From assembly GCA_023213395.1 (NCBI GenBank), contig CM041465.1, positions 38,571,741 through 38,635,740 of the forward strand: a DNA stretch of 64,000 bases, written 5' to 3'. Of this stretch, positions 33,081 to 45,219 are shown piece by piece. Source of the stretch: Cycas panzhihuaensis. Lineage: Eukaryota; Cycadophyta. Made by a program: the position numbers and the translations under genes. The notes beneath the pieces are model-generated. The model was not told the origin of the DNA. It searched no databases and saw only the letters and a list, made by a program, of their open reading frames with translations. Numbering within the stretch: the first letter of the stretch is position 1; the number at the start of each line of letters is the position of its first letter.

Positions 33081-34247
33081 ATGTCGACCAACTTCAAGCA
33101 GAATGTGAACTATATGTTAAAAGGGAAGGAGAACTGGGATCTATGGTTCACGGGAGTTAAGAACGCAGCCAAGTATGAGGGACTCTGGCTGGACCACTTG
33201 GAGCGAACCCCGATAGTACCTGCGACTGACACCACACCACAGAGTGGTGGCACACCTCCAGCTCCTCCTGTTCATAATCCGCAACAACGGCAGTGGATCA
33301 TTGAAGACCAGAAGATCAGAGCAGGGATCCTGCTAGTTACAGATTACTCCTTGCACAACCTAATTGATGACACGCAACACGACACTGCCTTCAAGGTCCT
33401 CGAAGTCCTCAAAAGAAACTTTGATACTCGATCAGACTTGGAGTTTGTTCATATGGTATTGAAGATGAACAAGATGCGAATGCAGAAAGGGCGAGCACAT
33501 GAAACCATCAATGCTCTTTGCCCCATTAAACAGGCGATTGATAGGGATTTTAAGACCCAATGCATAACTTGGGCCTTCCTAATTCAATCCAGTCTGCATG
33601 TTCTTGATTGTAAGAACCTGCTAGGAAATCTTCAATCATCTGGCACACTGAAGACTCTCAACTTCGAAGCATTAGCTGAGAAGTTTATTGAACATGACAA
33701 GACCTTCACTACTAGCTTCCCACTTTCAGATTCAACTCCTAATGCAGCCTTTGAAACTGGCATGGACGAGGAAGTATACTACACCAAACAATAAGGTCAA
33801 TATTCACGCGGAGGAAGAAGAGGTTGCGGAAGAGGCAGGGGAAAACAACAGGGACAGCAGCAAAGGCAACAACAAGGTCAGCAGCAAAACAATAGTCAAA
33901 AGACCGTCAATCAGAGACAGTCAAACAATAATGCTTCCACGTGTCAAAGGTGTAACAGGAAAGGACACCTTGCAAAAGATTGTCGCATTGACTACAACAG
34001 ATTGCCTCGTCATCAACAACAGCAACATCAAGCCCATAATGTTGATGAGAGTCATGATGACTTATTTGCAGGAGCAAATCTCATTGAGGCACGTATTCAA
34101 CAAAGCAGGGAAGCATCCACTTCATCTATTGCTTCTAGACCTAAGAGGTACATCGAGGCACACTGTGGCACAGCCATTTGTCAGCTTGATTCGCCACTAC
34201 CTCGACCACTTGGACAGGCAAATGGTGCATCAACATCATCATCAAAC
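33081..34247 (+). pseudogene. copia gag with zinc knuckle (element D), broken by one stop
   Basis: The frame starts at ATG 33081 (MSTNFKQNVNYMLKGKENWD). It is open for 237 codons with a capsid body shared with E (WAFLIQSSLHVLDCKNLLG). TAA at 33792-33794 stands at a Gln position. The same frame goes on through an Arg/Gly/Gln-rich linker and the zinc knuckle CQRCNRKGHLAKDC (near 33947-33988) with all ligands. It joins the open frame 34002-34304. So a single nonsense change separates gag from protease. Confidence 0.9.
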
Positions 34248-35540
34248 TGGGTTATGGACACAAGAGCTACCCAGCACATGACTTGCCATCGAGACTTCTT
34301 TTAGGATTTTGATTCAGAGGTCACCGGAGTAGTACACATGGCCGATAAGTCGACACAACCTGTTCAAGGCATGGGCTCTATATGCCTTAAGCTCCCAGGC
34401 CTGCCCAATTTTACTTTAAAAGATGTCTTGTATATTCCCCATCTCAAACAAAACCTTCTGTCGTTATCCACACTTGTCTCTCGTGGATTCGACCTGAGTG
34501 TCACAACTAATGATCAAGTTCTTAGTGTTATTCACCCGCCTTCATGTTCTATGGTAATGACTAGGAAACTTGAAGGTAAGCTATTTAGATTGACTGGAAC
34601 CACATTGTCTTCTTCTGCATACCAAGTTGTTGCCCCCATCTGTGTCGAAGAAGAACTTGCATATAATGTCACATTGACTCATTCCAAGCTGTCTCCAGAA
34701 GCTCTTTGGCATGCTCGCATGGGGCACGTCAAACTTGATCGACTTAAGGAAATCTCCCATTCTACTCCAGGTCTACCCAGATTTTCCTCTAAGCCATTCA
34801 AATGTGAAGCTTGCATTATTGCCAAATCCCACAAACAGCCATTTCCCCAGAGTCAATGGAAAGCCAGTCAAACTCTTGAATTAGTACACTCAGACATCTG
34901 TGGGCCTATGCCTATCCCTTCTCTCACAGGGAAGAGGTACTATATTACATTTATTGATGACTTCACTTTCGAAAGGTATGGGTGACCTTTCTCAAATCAA
35001 AAGATGAAGCATTCCATGATTCAAGGCATTCAAGGCTCTCACAGAGAAGGAATCCAGATATCAACCCAAGTGTCTCAGATCGACAATGGTGGTGAATACA
35101 CTTCAAATGAATTCAAGACTTCTTGTATCGTGAGGATCAAGCATCAAACAACTATTGCAGGTACCCCTCAGTAGAATGGAGTTGCTGAAAGGGCTAATAG
35201 AACCATAATGAATATGGCACGGGCTATGCTTGTCTTCAAGAATGTGCCAGCATACCTTTGGGCGAAGTTATTTATCTGCAGCTTCGCATGAACAACATAA
35301 GTCCATCGAAGCTCGGCCCGTCTCCAAATGAACGATGGACTGGACGAACCCCTACCGTCCATCACTTCAAAATTTTTGGCTCTACTTGTTATGCTCACAT
35401 TCTTGATGAGCATAGAAATAAGCTCCAGCCGTGAGCTTTAAAGGGCATCTTTGTTGGGCACCCCATGAACAAGAAAGGGTACAAGGTCTTCATTCCAACA
35501 TTAAAGAAGATCATTATCACTAGAGATGTGGTGTTTTGAG
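34248..35540 (+). pseudogene. copia protease-integrase (element D), inactive
   Basis: The protease motif reads WVMDTRATQHMTC. The invariant Gly after D-T is Arg (GGA to AGA-type change), which should destroy activity. TAG follows at 34302-34304. The frame reopens at 34338 with the rest of protease and pre-integrase (LWHARMGHVKLDRL, CEACIIAKSH, HSDICGPM) until about 34970, where a small rearrangement shifts the frame. The second Asp (DNGGEYTS) and the Glu (NGVAERANRT) remain readable near 35080 and 35180, with one stop between. The C-terminal block GIFVGHPMNKKGYKVF lies near 35440. Confidence 0.85.
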
Positions 35541-37622
35541 ACAGGAGGATCAACTACTTCAACTTGATTCTAAAGCACCATCTCATAGATACAATGATGT
35601 CCAGGAATATGATGTACATATTTCAACATTTGGGGGGGGAGACACTGAAGAAATACTCAAAATTTTGGAATCTAATAATAGAGCCCTGGAGGACACTATC
35701 CTTGACTCAGATCCTGTGCCAATATGCGCCAACCCAGCGCCATCTTGGGAGAATAGCCAGGAATCACCATGTCAAGCATCAAAAGGAAAGGGAGTTGTAG
35801 AAGAACCACCTTCAGTTGTAGGGCCGTCTTCTCCAGCAATGTCATCAACCTCCGGACCATACATCTCCCATGATCCTTTTCAGGATCAAAATGAAGGCCA
35901 GGATGTCATGGAAATGAAAACCTCATTCCCAACCAAAGGTTTTTGAGAAGCCTACCAGTTGCACAAAGACTTGAGATCTGATGAGGTAGGCAAAACTAGC
36001 ACACGAATCGGTGCCTACAGAGCAAGGGAGCAAACATCACTTCCCATAGAGCTTGAACCAGCAGAACTGCACCTTGCTTCAAATGACGAGCCTCTATCAT
36101 ACCAAGAAGCTATGAAACACACAGTTTGGAGAAATGCCATGAATGAGGAATACCAATCCTTCATCAAGAACGGTACATGGGAGCTCGTTGATCTGCCTTT
36201 GGGAAGGAAGGTAGTTAGAAATAAATGGGTGTTCAAAAATAAATACAGATCAGATGGCACCCTTGAAAAACACAAGGCGAGGTTGGTCGCAAAAGGATTC
36301 ACCCAAAGGGAAGGCATTGACTACACAGAAGTTTTCACACCAACTACCAAATGGCCCACAATCAGAGCACTTGTGGCCTTGGCTGCTCAACAGGGTTGGA
36401 AAATCCACCAACTCGATGTGAAAACTGCTTTTCTCAATGGAGATTTAGAAGAAGAAATCTACATGACACGACTGAAGGCTTTGAGATAGCGAGCGGTGAG
36501 CGAGAAAGTGTGTAGACGAAAAAGTCGTTATATGGCCTAAAACAAGCCCCTCGCTTGGTTCACCAAGTTGTCCAACAAAATGAAGCAACTTGGATATGAG
36601 GTATGTGACTATCAAGACGTTGATGCAACTTTGTTTATTAAGAGAGAAAAAGGCAAAGTCACATATCTCCTGATCTTTGTGGACGACATGCTGATAACTG
36701 GAAATAGTGAGCAGGATATCAGCAAATTAAAGATGGACTTGTCAAAATCCTTGAACCGTTCGACCTCGGACTAATGAGATATTACTTGGGAATTGAGGTA
36801 ACTCAATGCAATGAAAAAATCTTTCTCTCCCAAGGAAAATATATCAACGATCTTCTAATCAAGTTCCGATTGGAAGATGCGAGCGATGTATACTCCAATG
36901 GAGCCTAATGCCAAACTTTCCGATGAAGACACTCGAGAGGCAGACGCAACACTCTATCGGCAACTTGTAGGTAGCCTCATTTATGTTACCAACACAAGGC
37001 CAGATATTGCCCATGCCGTTGGCATTCTTGCCCGTCACTTGACAACTCCAAAGCAGAACCATTGGCAAGCAGCAATACGAGTGTTGAAATACCTAAAGAC
37101 GACCAGCAAACTTGGTTTGTTGTATGAGCACAACAATGATTTCAGACTTATAGCATACACAGACTCGGATTTTGCCGGTGACAAAAATACGGGAAGATCA
37201 ACATCTGGGTACATCACATTTCTTGGAACAGCTCCAATTTCATGACGGTCAAGGCGGCAAAAAATCACTGCAAATTCTACTGCTGAAGCCGAATACATAG
37301 CTTCTTCTAAGACTAGCAAGGAGGTGATATGGCTTTGCAAATTATTACATACTTTGGATATCACCCAGACAGGTCCAACGAGCTTACATGTGGACAATCA
37401 ACAAGAATCCACATGGCCAAGAATCCTGTTTTTCATGATCGTACAAAGCACATTAGTACAAAAGTCCACAGGATCTGGGAACTAGTCCATGACGGCACAA
37501 TACAATTGGAACACTGCCCCACAGCAGATCAAGTGGCTGATATCTTCACCAAACCGCTGCAAAGGGTGAAGTTTGAACAATTCCGACAGCAGCTCGGCCT
37601 TAGGGCCTCCATTTCCAACTGA
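35541..37622 (+). pseudogene. copia RT-RNase H (element D), broken
   Basis: An acidic, Ser-rich linker (35536-35946) is followed by RT (35959-36489) with [16 protein letters not shown] and QLDVKTAFLNGDLEEEIYM. A disordered patch follows at 36470-36560. The palm motif is FVDDMLITGN (36673-36708, aspartates intact). RNase H follows at 36877-37245 (SLIYVTNTRPDIAHAVG, SDFAGDKNTGRSTSGY) and 37329-37622 ends with QVADIFTKPLQRVKFEQF and the stop at 37620-37622. Frame changes occur near 36780, 36870, 37245 and 37390. In E the corresponding region is less disturbed at the patch. Confidence 0.85.
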
Positions 37623-37652
37623 TTGAAGGAGATGGTACACAGGACCAACATA

Positions 37653-37749
37653 CTCTATCCCATTCGTGAAAACCCCTTGTGGGCGTGGAAGGATTACAGT
37701 AAGTCTCAGCTCTCTCCCATTCGTGAAAACCCCTCGTGGGCGCGAAAGG
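37653..37749 (+). repeat. direct repeats in 3' non-coding region of D
   Basis: Two copies of cccattcgtgaaaacccc followed by ttgtgggcg or tcgtgggcg lie 59 bases apart. A third, weaker copy (atgaaaacctgaaaggg) is near 37783. The same arrangement exists in E at 59360-59520. The rest of 37623-38082 is non-coding up to the purine tract taagggggggat (38072-38082). Confidence 0.8.
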
Positions 37750-38082
37750 AGTTGGGTTGTACTTGTTTCAAAAATCAGAACCTATGAAAACCTGAAAGGG
37801 CATGGGGGATGACAAAACGGTATATAGAGACTCAGCAAATTGAAGTTGCACAACCAACTTGTACTGCTTGGCTATCTGGCTACCTCAAAGAGCCACCTGA
37901 GCCACTTTATAGAATAGGAAGTCAAGTCCGTGGGTTTTTATTCCCTGGAGGGTTTTCCCACAAAAGTGTCTTGTAGGTTGTAGAATTTTTTTCTTTCTCA
38001 ATGTAATGATGAGGCTAAAATGAAGACCTCATAGATTAGAATAGGATAAAGGAAAATGACCTTCTGCCATTAAGGGGGGGAT

Positions 38083-38450
38083 TGTGACGATGTTAATGTC
38101 ACATGGTCATTACATAAAGTTAGAATTAGATAAAGTCACTTTTATGTTTATAACTTTAGGATAAGGTGACTATACTTAAGTCACTTAAGTGAAATGACAT
38201 AAAGTTCATTTCATTGTAATTTCATGTAATCTCATTTGAATGTCATTGGAAGGGAAAACTCAAATTCCAAACCCTAATAAGCATTCTCATTATATAAGCT
38301 GAAATTACATGGAGAGTGATCATATTCTACACTTCTCCTCTTTGAGCTCAAGCTATTAGCATTTCTCTTGTTGAGTACATTGTGCTTGTCTCCACTATTT
38401 GCCATTGTGTAGTGTTAGTGCACTAGATCCCTAAATCCATTCCCTCAACA
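38083..38450 (+). repeat. 3' LTR of element D (368 bp)
   Basis: TGTGACGATG...CCCTCAACA, preceded by the purine tract. Palindrome tcacttaagtga at 38181-38192. Confidence 0.95.
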
Positions 38451-38455
38451 AATAC

Positions 38456-39293
38456 AATCTATAAAATCAAGTTACAGATAGAAAAGGAATTTGAAATGGC
38501 AGATATGTGTTCACTCCATTATTATCTTAGTATTGAAGTTAGTCAACAAAAGGATTCTATTTTTATATCCCAAGAAAAATATATAAAAAATCTTCTTCAA
38601 AAGTTTAGAATGGAGGATTGCAACAACTGTGTCACTCTAATGGAAATAGGATATGTCCTAACTACTGGTGATGATGGACAATTAGTGGATGAAACCTTGT
38701 ACATACAATTAGTAGGTAGTCTTATCTATCTTACAACCCCCAAACTTGATATTTTATATTCAGTTAGAATTGTCTCTAGAAATATGCAACATCCAAAGAT
38801 TTCTCATTGGAATGCTACTAAGAGAATTCTCAGGTACAATAAAGGTATTTCAATAATGGGCCTTAACTATACCAAAGCTTTGAATCTACTCTGATTGGAT
38901 TGGAGATCAACAAGAAAGGAAATTTACAACGGATTATTGTTTCTCACTCGGATATGTTGTCCATTGAGGCAAAATACAAGTCAACTGTCAATGCAACATG
39001 TAAAGCAATATGGATCGAACAATTACTTAAATATTTAAAGCAACAACAAAGCCAATCTATCTCTATTTTTTGTGATAATCGAAGTGTTATCAAAACAAAG
39101 AATCCAGTGTTTCATGCCAGAATGAAACACATTAAAGTCCATCATCACTTTATTAGAGAAAAAGTACAAGCTAAAGAGATAGATCTATTATATTGTACCA
39201 GTGAAGAACAACTTGCCACTTCTAAAGGACAAATTCCAATACTTCAGATGTCTACTTAGTGTTAAAGACAAAAGATAAAACATTAAAAGAGGG
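38456..39293 (+). pseudogene. copia RT second half and RNase H (element H)
   Basis: This continues the RT frame after the D insertion (EFEMADMCSLHYYLSIEVSQQ) and is open from 38496 to 38894 through SLIYLTTPKLDILYSV. A small deletion near 38890 then breaks the RNase H frame. The part 38900-39259 has HSDMLSIEAKYKSTVNATCK, CDNRSVIKTKNPVFHARMKH and HHHFIREKVQAKEIDLLY. Position and register match the upstream half exactly. It is followed by the purine tract aaaagaggg (39285-39293). Confidence 0.85.
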
Positions 39294-39500
39294 TGCTAGA
39301 GTAATAATGTTTTATCTTTTATACCTATGTCTCCTAAAGTTAACTTAAGGGTTATGTGTCCAAGCCCTCTTTAATGTACTGATTGCACTTAGTCTACATG
39401 CATAGGCCTTCATATGTGCACATGATTTTGTATACAAGAGAATTTCTCTCTCATTAATAAACTGAGGTATTCTCTTCATCTATTCAAATGTATTCTAACA
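39294..39500 (+). repeat. 3' LTR of element H (207 bp)
   Basis: It starts TGCTAGAG (probably TGTTAGAG originally) after the purine tract and ends ...GTATTCTAACA, an inverted partner of the start. It directly abuts a J-like LTR in minus orientation. Confidence 0.7.
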
Positions 39501-39850
39501 AAGTGATCCTAAATTGGATCCGCTTCAAAAAAAAAACAAAAGAAAACTAAAATGAAAGTTGAATAGGCAAAATTGCCCCGAGCACCAAGTGCCAAATAAA
39601 ATTAGAGTTAACCCAAAAATAAAACTTACATAATGAAATAGGGATCTTCCCCATTTATAGGTATCAATATGACTATTAAAAAACCCACTTCAATAATGAT
39701 ATTAATAATAAAATGCCAACTTCCTAATATAAAAACCAACTTCACATTACTTTGAAAATATCAACTCCCTAATAATAATAATAAAATTGACTTCTAATAA
39801 AATAATAACTTCTCCTCAATAGATTAGGATCACTATAGCTGGCCAATTCA
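39501..39850 (-). repeat. J-related LTR, minus orientation (probably solo)
   Basis: On the minus strand the sequence follows the J LTR order: an attattag-rich part with agaagtcaattttattatta, gaagttggttttt, a tataaatgggg TATA region, then ttttcttttgt and aggatcact at the end. Similarity is clear but far from exact. The start (TGTTRTGGACC in J) is not recognisable, so the right border is approximate. Confidence 0.55.
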
Positions 39851-40692
39851 AGCAAAAATGTGAAAGATGTTAATCTAGGTTGGCCGAATTTATTTTACGT
39901 TTCCTCTAGTAAGACATTAACACTATATCCTCCATCCAACAAGGTACCATAAATTAATACTTCATGGAAATTAACACTTCCACTATTTGAATACCTCTAT
40001 GAATTGTTAAATTAAATTCGTTAGTATATCCATGGTGCAATCATAATTTTTTATGGCCTGAGACCTCTTGGTTTATTTATTGGTTGCTCAAAACACTCCT
40101 TACCATGAGTTTGATATTTATTATGTCAAGTATCTCAAACTCCTCTATATGACTTGTTTCTTTGTTAGGTATGCTCTTTTTCCTTCATCATTTCCTTTTT
40201 AGCTTGTTTTATAATAACTTCTAATTCTGCCAATCAACATTTTTCTACCTATAGGTTTGGAAAATCTAACTATGGTTCTAGTGCCTTAGTTTACAATCCA
40301 AATATTAGGATTGGAATTGTTTGTAACAGTACTAATGATGTTGGATGATTTAGTCTAAAGCATATTTTATGTGTAACCTTCCCATTAATGAAGCCCACAT
40401 CTACACTTGTTATTGAAAGTTCAAATCATAAAATGGAACCAAAATAACACATAAAACTCAAATTTTCTAGTAGAATTGGTCTACCATTAAAAAAAGGGGC
40501 ATTCATTAAAAACCCACACACTAAATTGATCAATACATAATAAAATACAAATATATACACAAGCGAGATCGGTAACAGTCAACAAATGAATCCGTAACTG
40601 GCCTGATACATGCCACAAGTCCATTTATGACTTTATAACTTCTAGTGACTCACCTACCTTGTTTTGTCCTAATATGAACATTAATCTAACAC
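39851..40692 (-). other. 3' LTR of element K and unassigned DNA
   Basis: On the minus strand a probable LTR begins with TGTTAGATTAATG at 40692, just after K's purine tract. It runs left with a TATA-like gtgtatatatttg near 40560. Its end cannot be fixed because the partner LTR is outside the window. The leftmost few hundred bases show no feature. Confidence 0.5.
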
Positions 40693-41488
40693 TCCACCTT
40701 AATATTCATATTGTTGGCTTTAACACAGATGCAAAATCTACATTTATCAAACTTATCCTTGGGTAAAGGTTTTGTGAAAATATCAGCAATCTGCTCCAGT
40801 GTTGGTCTATAAAGCTTGACCTCTCCATTCTAGATCTGCTCCCCGATGAAGTGATGATGTATCTCAATGTGTTTGGTGTGAGCATGGAATGTTGGATTCT
40901 TGGCAATTTTCAAGATACTTTTTAGTCATCTCATCTTGATGTAGTCCCAAATCACCAAGCACTTGCCTCAACAATATAGCTTCACAAATTGCTATAACAG
41001 TATCTTTATACTCTGTCATAGTAGATGATAAAACAACATTAGGTTATTTCTTATTGCTCCAAGTGACAATAGCATAACCCATTTTGAAGCAATAACCTGA
41101 AGTGGACCTTCTACCATCCTCACATCTAACCCAATCAAAATTTGAATATTCAGTTAGGCTAATTGTCGTTCTAGCTAAACTCCAATCCACATTGCAGTGT
41201 CCCCTGTAAATATCTCAAGATCATTTTCACAGCTTTCCAATGGCTCTACTTCAGTTTAGCCATGAACCTTGACACCATACCAACTGCAAAGGAAATATCA
41301 GGCCTAGTAATAGTCAAATAGATCAAACTCCCAACGAGTTGTCTGACCATCATGCCATCAACTACATCATCATCATCATCGAGAGCTATTAACTTTAAAC
41401 CTATTTTCATAGGGGTATGAACAAGTTTACAATCCTCCATTTTGAATCTCTTCAAAATTTCCCATGTATACTTGACCTATGAAATGAA
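40693..41488 (-). pseudogene. copia RT C-terminus and RNase H (element K)
   Basis: This is the last K block. It has RT C-terminal sequence with VKYTWEILKRFKMEDCKLVH and SLIYLTITRPDISFAVGM (open 41455-41246). RNase H follows with many stops. Near 40900-40760 the block PTFHAHTKHIEIHHHFIG and QIADIFTKPLPKDKF is readable in one frame. Decay is heavier than in C or D, which fits K being the oldest layer. It ends at the purine tract before 40692. Confidence 0.8.
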
Positions 41489-41493
41489 GATTT

Positions 41494-41612
41494 TGTTGAA
41501 ATATTCAAAGAGATCATTCAATATCATTAATCAATGATGCAATAAACATGAACATAATATGAATATAGCATTAACTCATAATAGAATGTCTACATGTTGC
41601 CACTAGAACAAT
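41494..41612 (-). repeat. solo LTR S, 3' part
   Basis: The left piece of a 389-bp solo LTR (minus orientation) interrupted by M. The end reads TTTCAACA on the minus strand. The S target duplication gattt is at 41489-41493 and 48691-48695. Confidence 0.85.
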
Positions 41613-42010
41613 TGTTGGAGAGAGGGTACAAACAAGGATTCAATGTCAATGAAAAGAACCATTCAGAAGCATAAGCAGGTGCACCAAATATGGCAGGTGG
41701 AAAACCCCTTTAGAGGATAAAAAACCACCTCAAAAATAGTAATAATATTATAATAATAATAATGATTGTACATTTCAACAGGTTGAGGATCTCATCCTCC
41801 CTCTCTAACTATTTTGACCTTCTACCTACGTACCAACATAATGCTGCCTCCCAAATCTTCCAGCCTCTCAATGTGTCAAAGATTCTGGAATAAATGGGAG
41901 AGAAGTTCGTTGATTTAAACAGTTGGACAAATCACCGAACTTTTGTAATAAGACAATAAACTTAATTAAATATACATAATAAAAGATAACATTAGATCTT
42001 AATGCTAACA
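41613..42010 (-). repeat. 3' LTR of element M (398 bp)
   Basis: On the minus strand TGTTAGCATT...CTCTCTCCAACA. It is preceded (42011-42021) by the purine tract, read taaagggggat. Confidence 0.9.
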
Positions 42011-42021
42011 TCCCCCTTTAA

Positions 42022-43700
42022 TGTTAACTTTTGTACAATATATGGTATAGAAGATAGAAAAGGTCTTCAGCATGTTGATCCCCCTTTGATGGAGACTACT
42101 TATCTTCAATAAATCTCTAAGTTTTAAAAACTTCACTTCAGTCAACGGCTTTGTAAGAATATCTGCAATCTACACATCTGTAGGACAATAAGACAAGTGA
42201 ATAGTTTCTTCATTTACAAGATTACGTATAAAATGTTGATGTACTTCTATAAGTTTTGTCGTTGAATGGGCAACAGGATTAGTAGCGATAGATATGGCTC
42301 CTTGATTATTAACATAAAGTTCAATAGATGAGTTAGGAAATAAACCAAACTCACTTAAAAGGGATTTAATCCAGAGTGATTCTTTACTAGCTTCAACAAG
42401 AGCTCGATATTCAGCTTCAGTTGTGGATAAGGCTAAGGCTTGAATCTTTTTACTGGACTAAGTAATTGGTGAAGAGTCTAAAAAAAAATATAACCAGCGG
42501 TAAATTTACAATCATCAGAGTCTCCTGCCCAATGTGAATCTGTGTAACCTGTTAACTTTAGGTTATTCTTGCAAGAATTATAGGTTAGGCCATAGAATAT
42601 TGTACCTTGTAGATATCTTAAAATCCTTTTAGCTGCTTTCCAGTGAGACTCATGAGAATTTTGCATATATCTAGAGTATAAGACAACAACATAGGAGATA
42701 TCAAGATGCATGAGTTAGATAAATGAGACTACCTATGAGTTGTCGATACGTTGTGGGATCACAAAGTGGTTTAGAACAATCAGTAGATAGTTTAATACCT
42801 GATTGCAAAGGATTTGGAGCTGATTTAGCATTTTCCATATTAAATCATTTGATTAAGTCTAAAATATATTTAGGTTGAGATATCATTATTTGAGAATCAG
42901 TTTGACAAATTTGTAATCCTAAAAAATAGTGTAAAAGACCTAAGTCAGACATTTCAAATTTGTTCATCAAGATTGATTTTAATTGATGAGTACTGGAGAG
43001 TAAGGACCCAGTGATGATTATATCATCTACATAGAGAATTAAGATAGTAATATTGTCATTTTCGCGTCTAAAGTAGAGATTAGGATCACTAATATATTTA
43101 GTGTATCCATTTTGTATAAGACAATCATCTATTTTTGTATACCAAGCTCGAGGAGCTTGTTTTAAGCCAGAGATAGATTTTTGTAATTTACAAACGAGGT
43201 TAGGATTACAAACAAATCCAAGAGGTTGATTCATGTAGATTTCTTCTTTAAGATTGTTGTTTAAGAAGGCGCTCTTAACATCCATCTGATGAATTTCCCA
43301 ACCAAATTTAGCTGCTAGAGCTATAATAGTTTTAATAGTATTCATTTTAGCTACTAGAGCAAAGGTTTCAGTATAATCAATGCCATCAATCTGTGAGAAA
43401 CCTTTTGCGACTAAACGAGCTTTGTGTTTCTCAACTGCTCCTTCAGAGTTAAAACTTAGTTCGATAAACCCATTTATAATCAACTACATTCTTTCTATGA
43501 GGTAGAGTAACTAAATCCCAAGTTGATTTCTTTTTAAGAGCATCTATTTCAACTTGCATGACTTGTTGCCATATAGGATTGTTACTTGCTTGTTTAAAAA
43601 TTTTGGGATCATCACTGCCCATGACTTTGGCCATTAGAATAAAATTGGCTTGAAGTTTTTGTGAATGAGTTCTTCTAGTATCCAAAGGATTACTAGCATT
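42022..43700 (-). pseudogene. copia RT-RNase H (element M), broken
   Basis: RT begins near 43685 (QASNNPIWQQVMQVEIDALK). It shifts frame near 43470 and is open 43483-42845 with [52 protein letters not shown] and the intact active site LYVDDIIITGS. RNase H appears at 42711-42478 (ISYVVVLYSRYMQNSHESHW, DSHWAGDSDDCKFTAGY) and on to 42070 with LSTTEAEYRALVEASKE, NNQGAISIATNPVAHSTTK and IADILTKPLTEVKF. The D-N-Q motif reads N-N-Q. RT is the best-kept part. Stops separate the domains. Confidence 0.85.
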
Positions 43701-43817
43701 AGAACCAGCATCAGAAAGAGTTTTCTGAGCCCAAACAGGTTGTTTGCTATTGTTGGTTTGTTGTTTTGGTGAAGTGGGCTGACTAGATGAAGTAGAGGTA
43801 ATTGGTTCTTTTAAAGT

Positions 43818-45173
43818 CTAGTTTTGAACTTGAGTAGATAAGGATTCAATTGATTCAGGATCAACTTGAATGTCACTGGGATCAATTAGGTGAGTATTAG
43901 TTAACAAGTTTTCAACTAGAAGTTCAACATAAGAAATTTTTGATGAAGAGCCTTCTTCATCAAATATAACATCACGCAGTATTGAAATCTTATGCGTGGT
44001 TGGATTTAAAAGTTTGTAAGCTTTACTTTCTTCGTTGTAACCAACAAAGATGTATTTGAAACTTTTGGGATCAAGTTTCTGATGTTTTTCTTTGTAATAT
44101 TTTATAAGGATTTGCATGGTAAACGATTTAATAAATAGTTGGAGCAAGCAATAGCTTCTGCCCACAACTTTAAGTCAAGACCTTTTGCATGTAACATGCA
44201 TTTGGTCATTTCAACAAGTGTACGGTTTTTGCGTTCAACAACACCGTTTTGTTGAGGAGTCTATGCTATAGAATGTTGAAATTGTATTCCATGTTTTCTA
44301 CAGTAATTAGTAAAAATATAACTTAAGTATTCCTTAGCATTATCTATTCTGAAGATTTTGATTTTAGAGTTTGTTTCATTTTCGACTAAGGTTTTAAATT
44401 CAACAAAAATGTCAAATACTTGACTTCTTGTTTTTAACATGTATACCCAACATTTTCTAGAGAAGTCATTGATAAACGTGACGAAATATCTGCTTCCAGA
44501 GTATGAAGGTACTTGGAATGGACCACAGATATCAAAATGAATAAGTTCAAGTGGAGCTTTTGCTTAAAAGGTAGTGTGATATGGGAAAGGGTCCATGTTG
44601 TTTGGCTGTTACATAGGCTTCACAAACACCATAGACAGTTTTTTATGTAGGTAAACCATGAACCATATCATTCTTACTTAGATACGAGCATCTTCCTTAA
44701 CCTGTATGAGCGAATCTAGCATGCCAAAGCTTACTGACTAGGTCAGATTTTGCTATAAAGGCACTAAAAGTTTTGGTTTTAGAATGCTAGATACTTGTTA
44801 AGCTGTAAAGACCTATTTTGTGATCTACAAGTCCTGAGGCAATTGGTTTAAATTTGTTTAATGGTTGTTTGATAATAAACTTATCTTTCCAGAACTCTAC
44901 AATGAGATCTTTCTTGTAGATTTGATATACTGAAAGAAGATTAGGTAATAAGCCGGGAACGTAGAATACATCCTTAATTAAACCATCTTTCAAAGTAACA
45001 TCACTTGTTTCTTTGACTTTGAGTTGGGTTCCACTCTCAAAAGAGATCTCTTCTTCGGAGTTTGAATCAGATTGATATAGAGTGAGATATTCTTGGTGTC
45101 CTGTCATGTGATGAGAAGCACCTGAATCGAGAATCCACAACGGTGGTTGAGTGGTTGGTCTTTGAAAAGTCAT
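43818..45173 (-). pseudogene. copia protease-integrase (element M), broken
   Basis: The protease is open at 45173-44787 with an intact WILDSGASHHMTGHQ. Integrase lies in 44786-43818 with LWHARFAHTG, HFDICGPFQVPSYSG (first Asp present) and FRIDNAKEY, where the usual N-G-G is N-A-K. TPQQNGVVERKNRTLVEM follows with the catalytic Glu. The C-terminal block FKYIFVGYNEESKAYKLLNP lies in the open frame 44165-43818. At least five stops or shifts occur in the integrase core. Confidence 0.85.
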
Positions 45174-45219
45174 GCTGCAGTTAGAGAATGATGAGAATTG
45201 TTAGATCGTGATTGGATTC

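Larger units (their letters stand above)
30587..38450 (+). mobile_element. Ty1/copia element D, complete insertion in H
   Basis: This 7,864-bp element has two 368-bp LTRs that differ at only six positions by eye (about 1.6%), the youngest pair in the window. The target duplication is gatac (30582-30586) and aatac (38451-38455), with one base changed. The primer site lies two bases after the 5' LTR and a G-rich purine tract precedes the 3' LTR. Same lineage as element E by gag, leader and RT. Coding is broken despite the young LTRs. Confidence 0.95.
29470..39500 (+). mobile_element. Ty1/copia element H, 3' part, split by element D
   Basis: H begins inside the integrase C-terminus, abutting P. 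It runs into RT and is interrupted at 30586 by element D. It continues at 38456 through RT and RNase H to a purine tract and a 3' LTR (39294-39500). Excising D with one copy of the duplicated target leaves the H codons in register. The 5' part of H (LTR, gag, protease, most of integrase) is missing. Confidence 0.9.
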
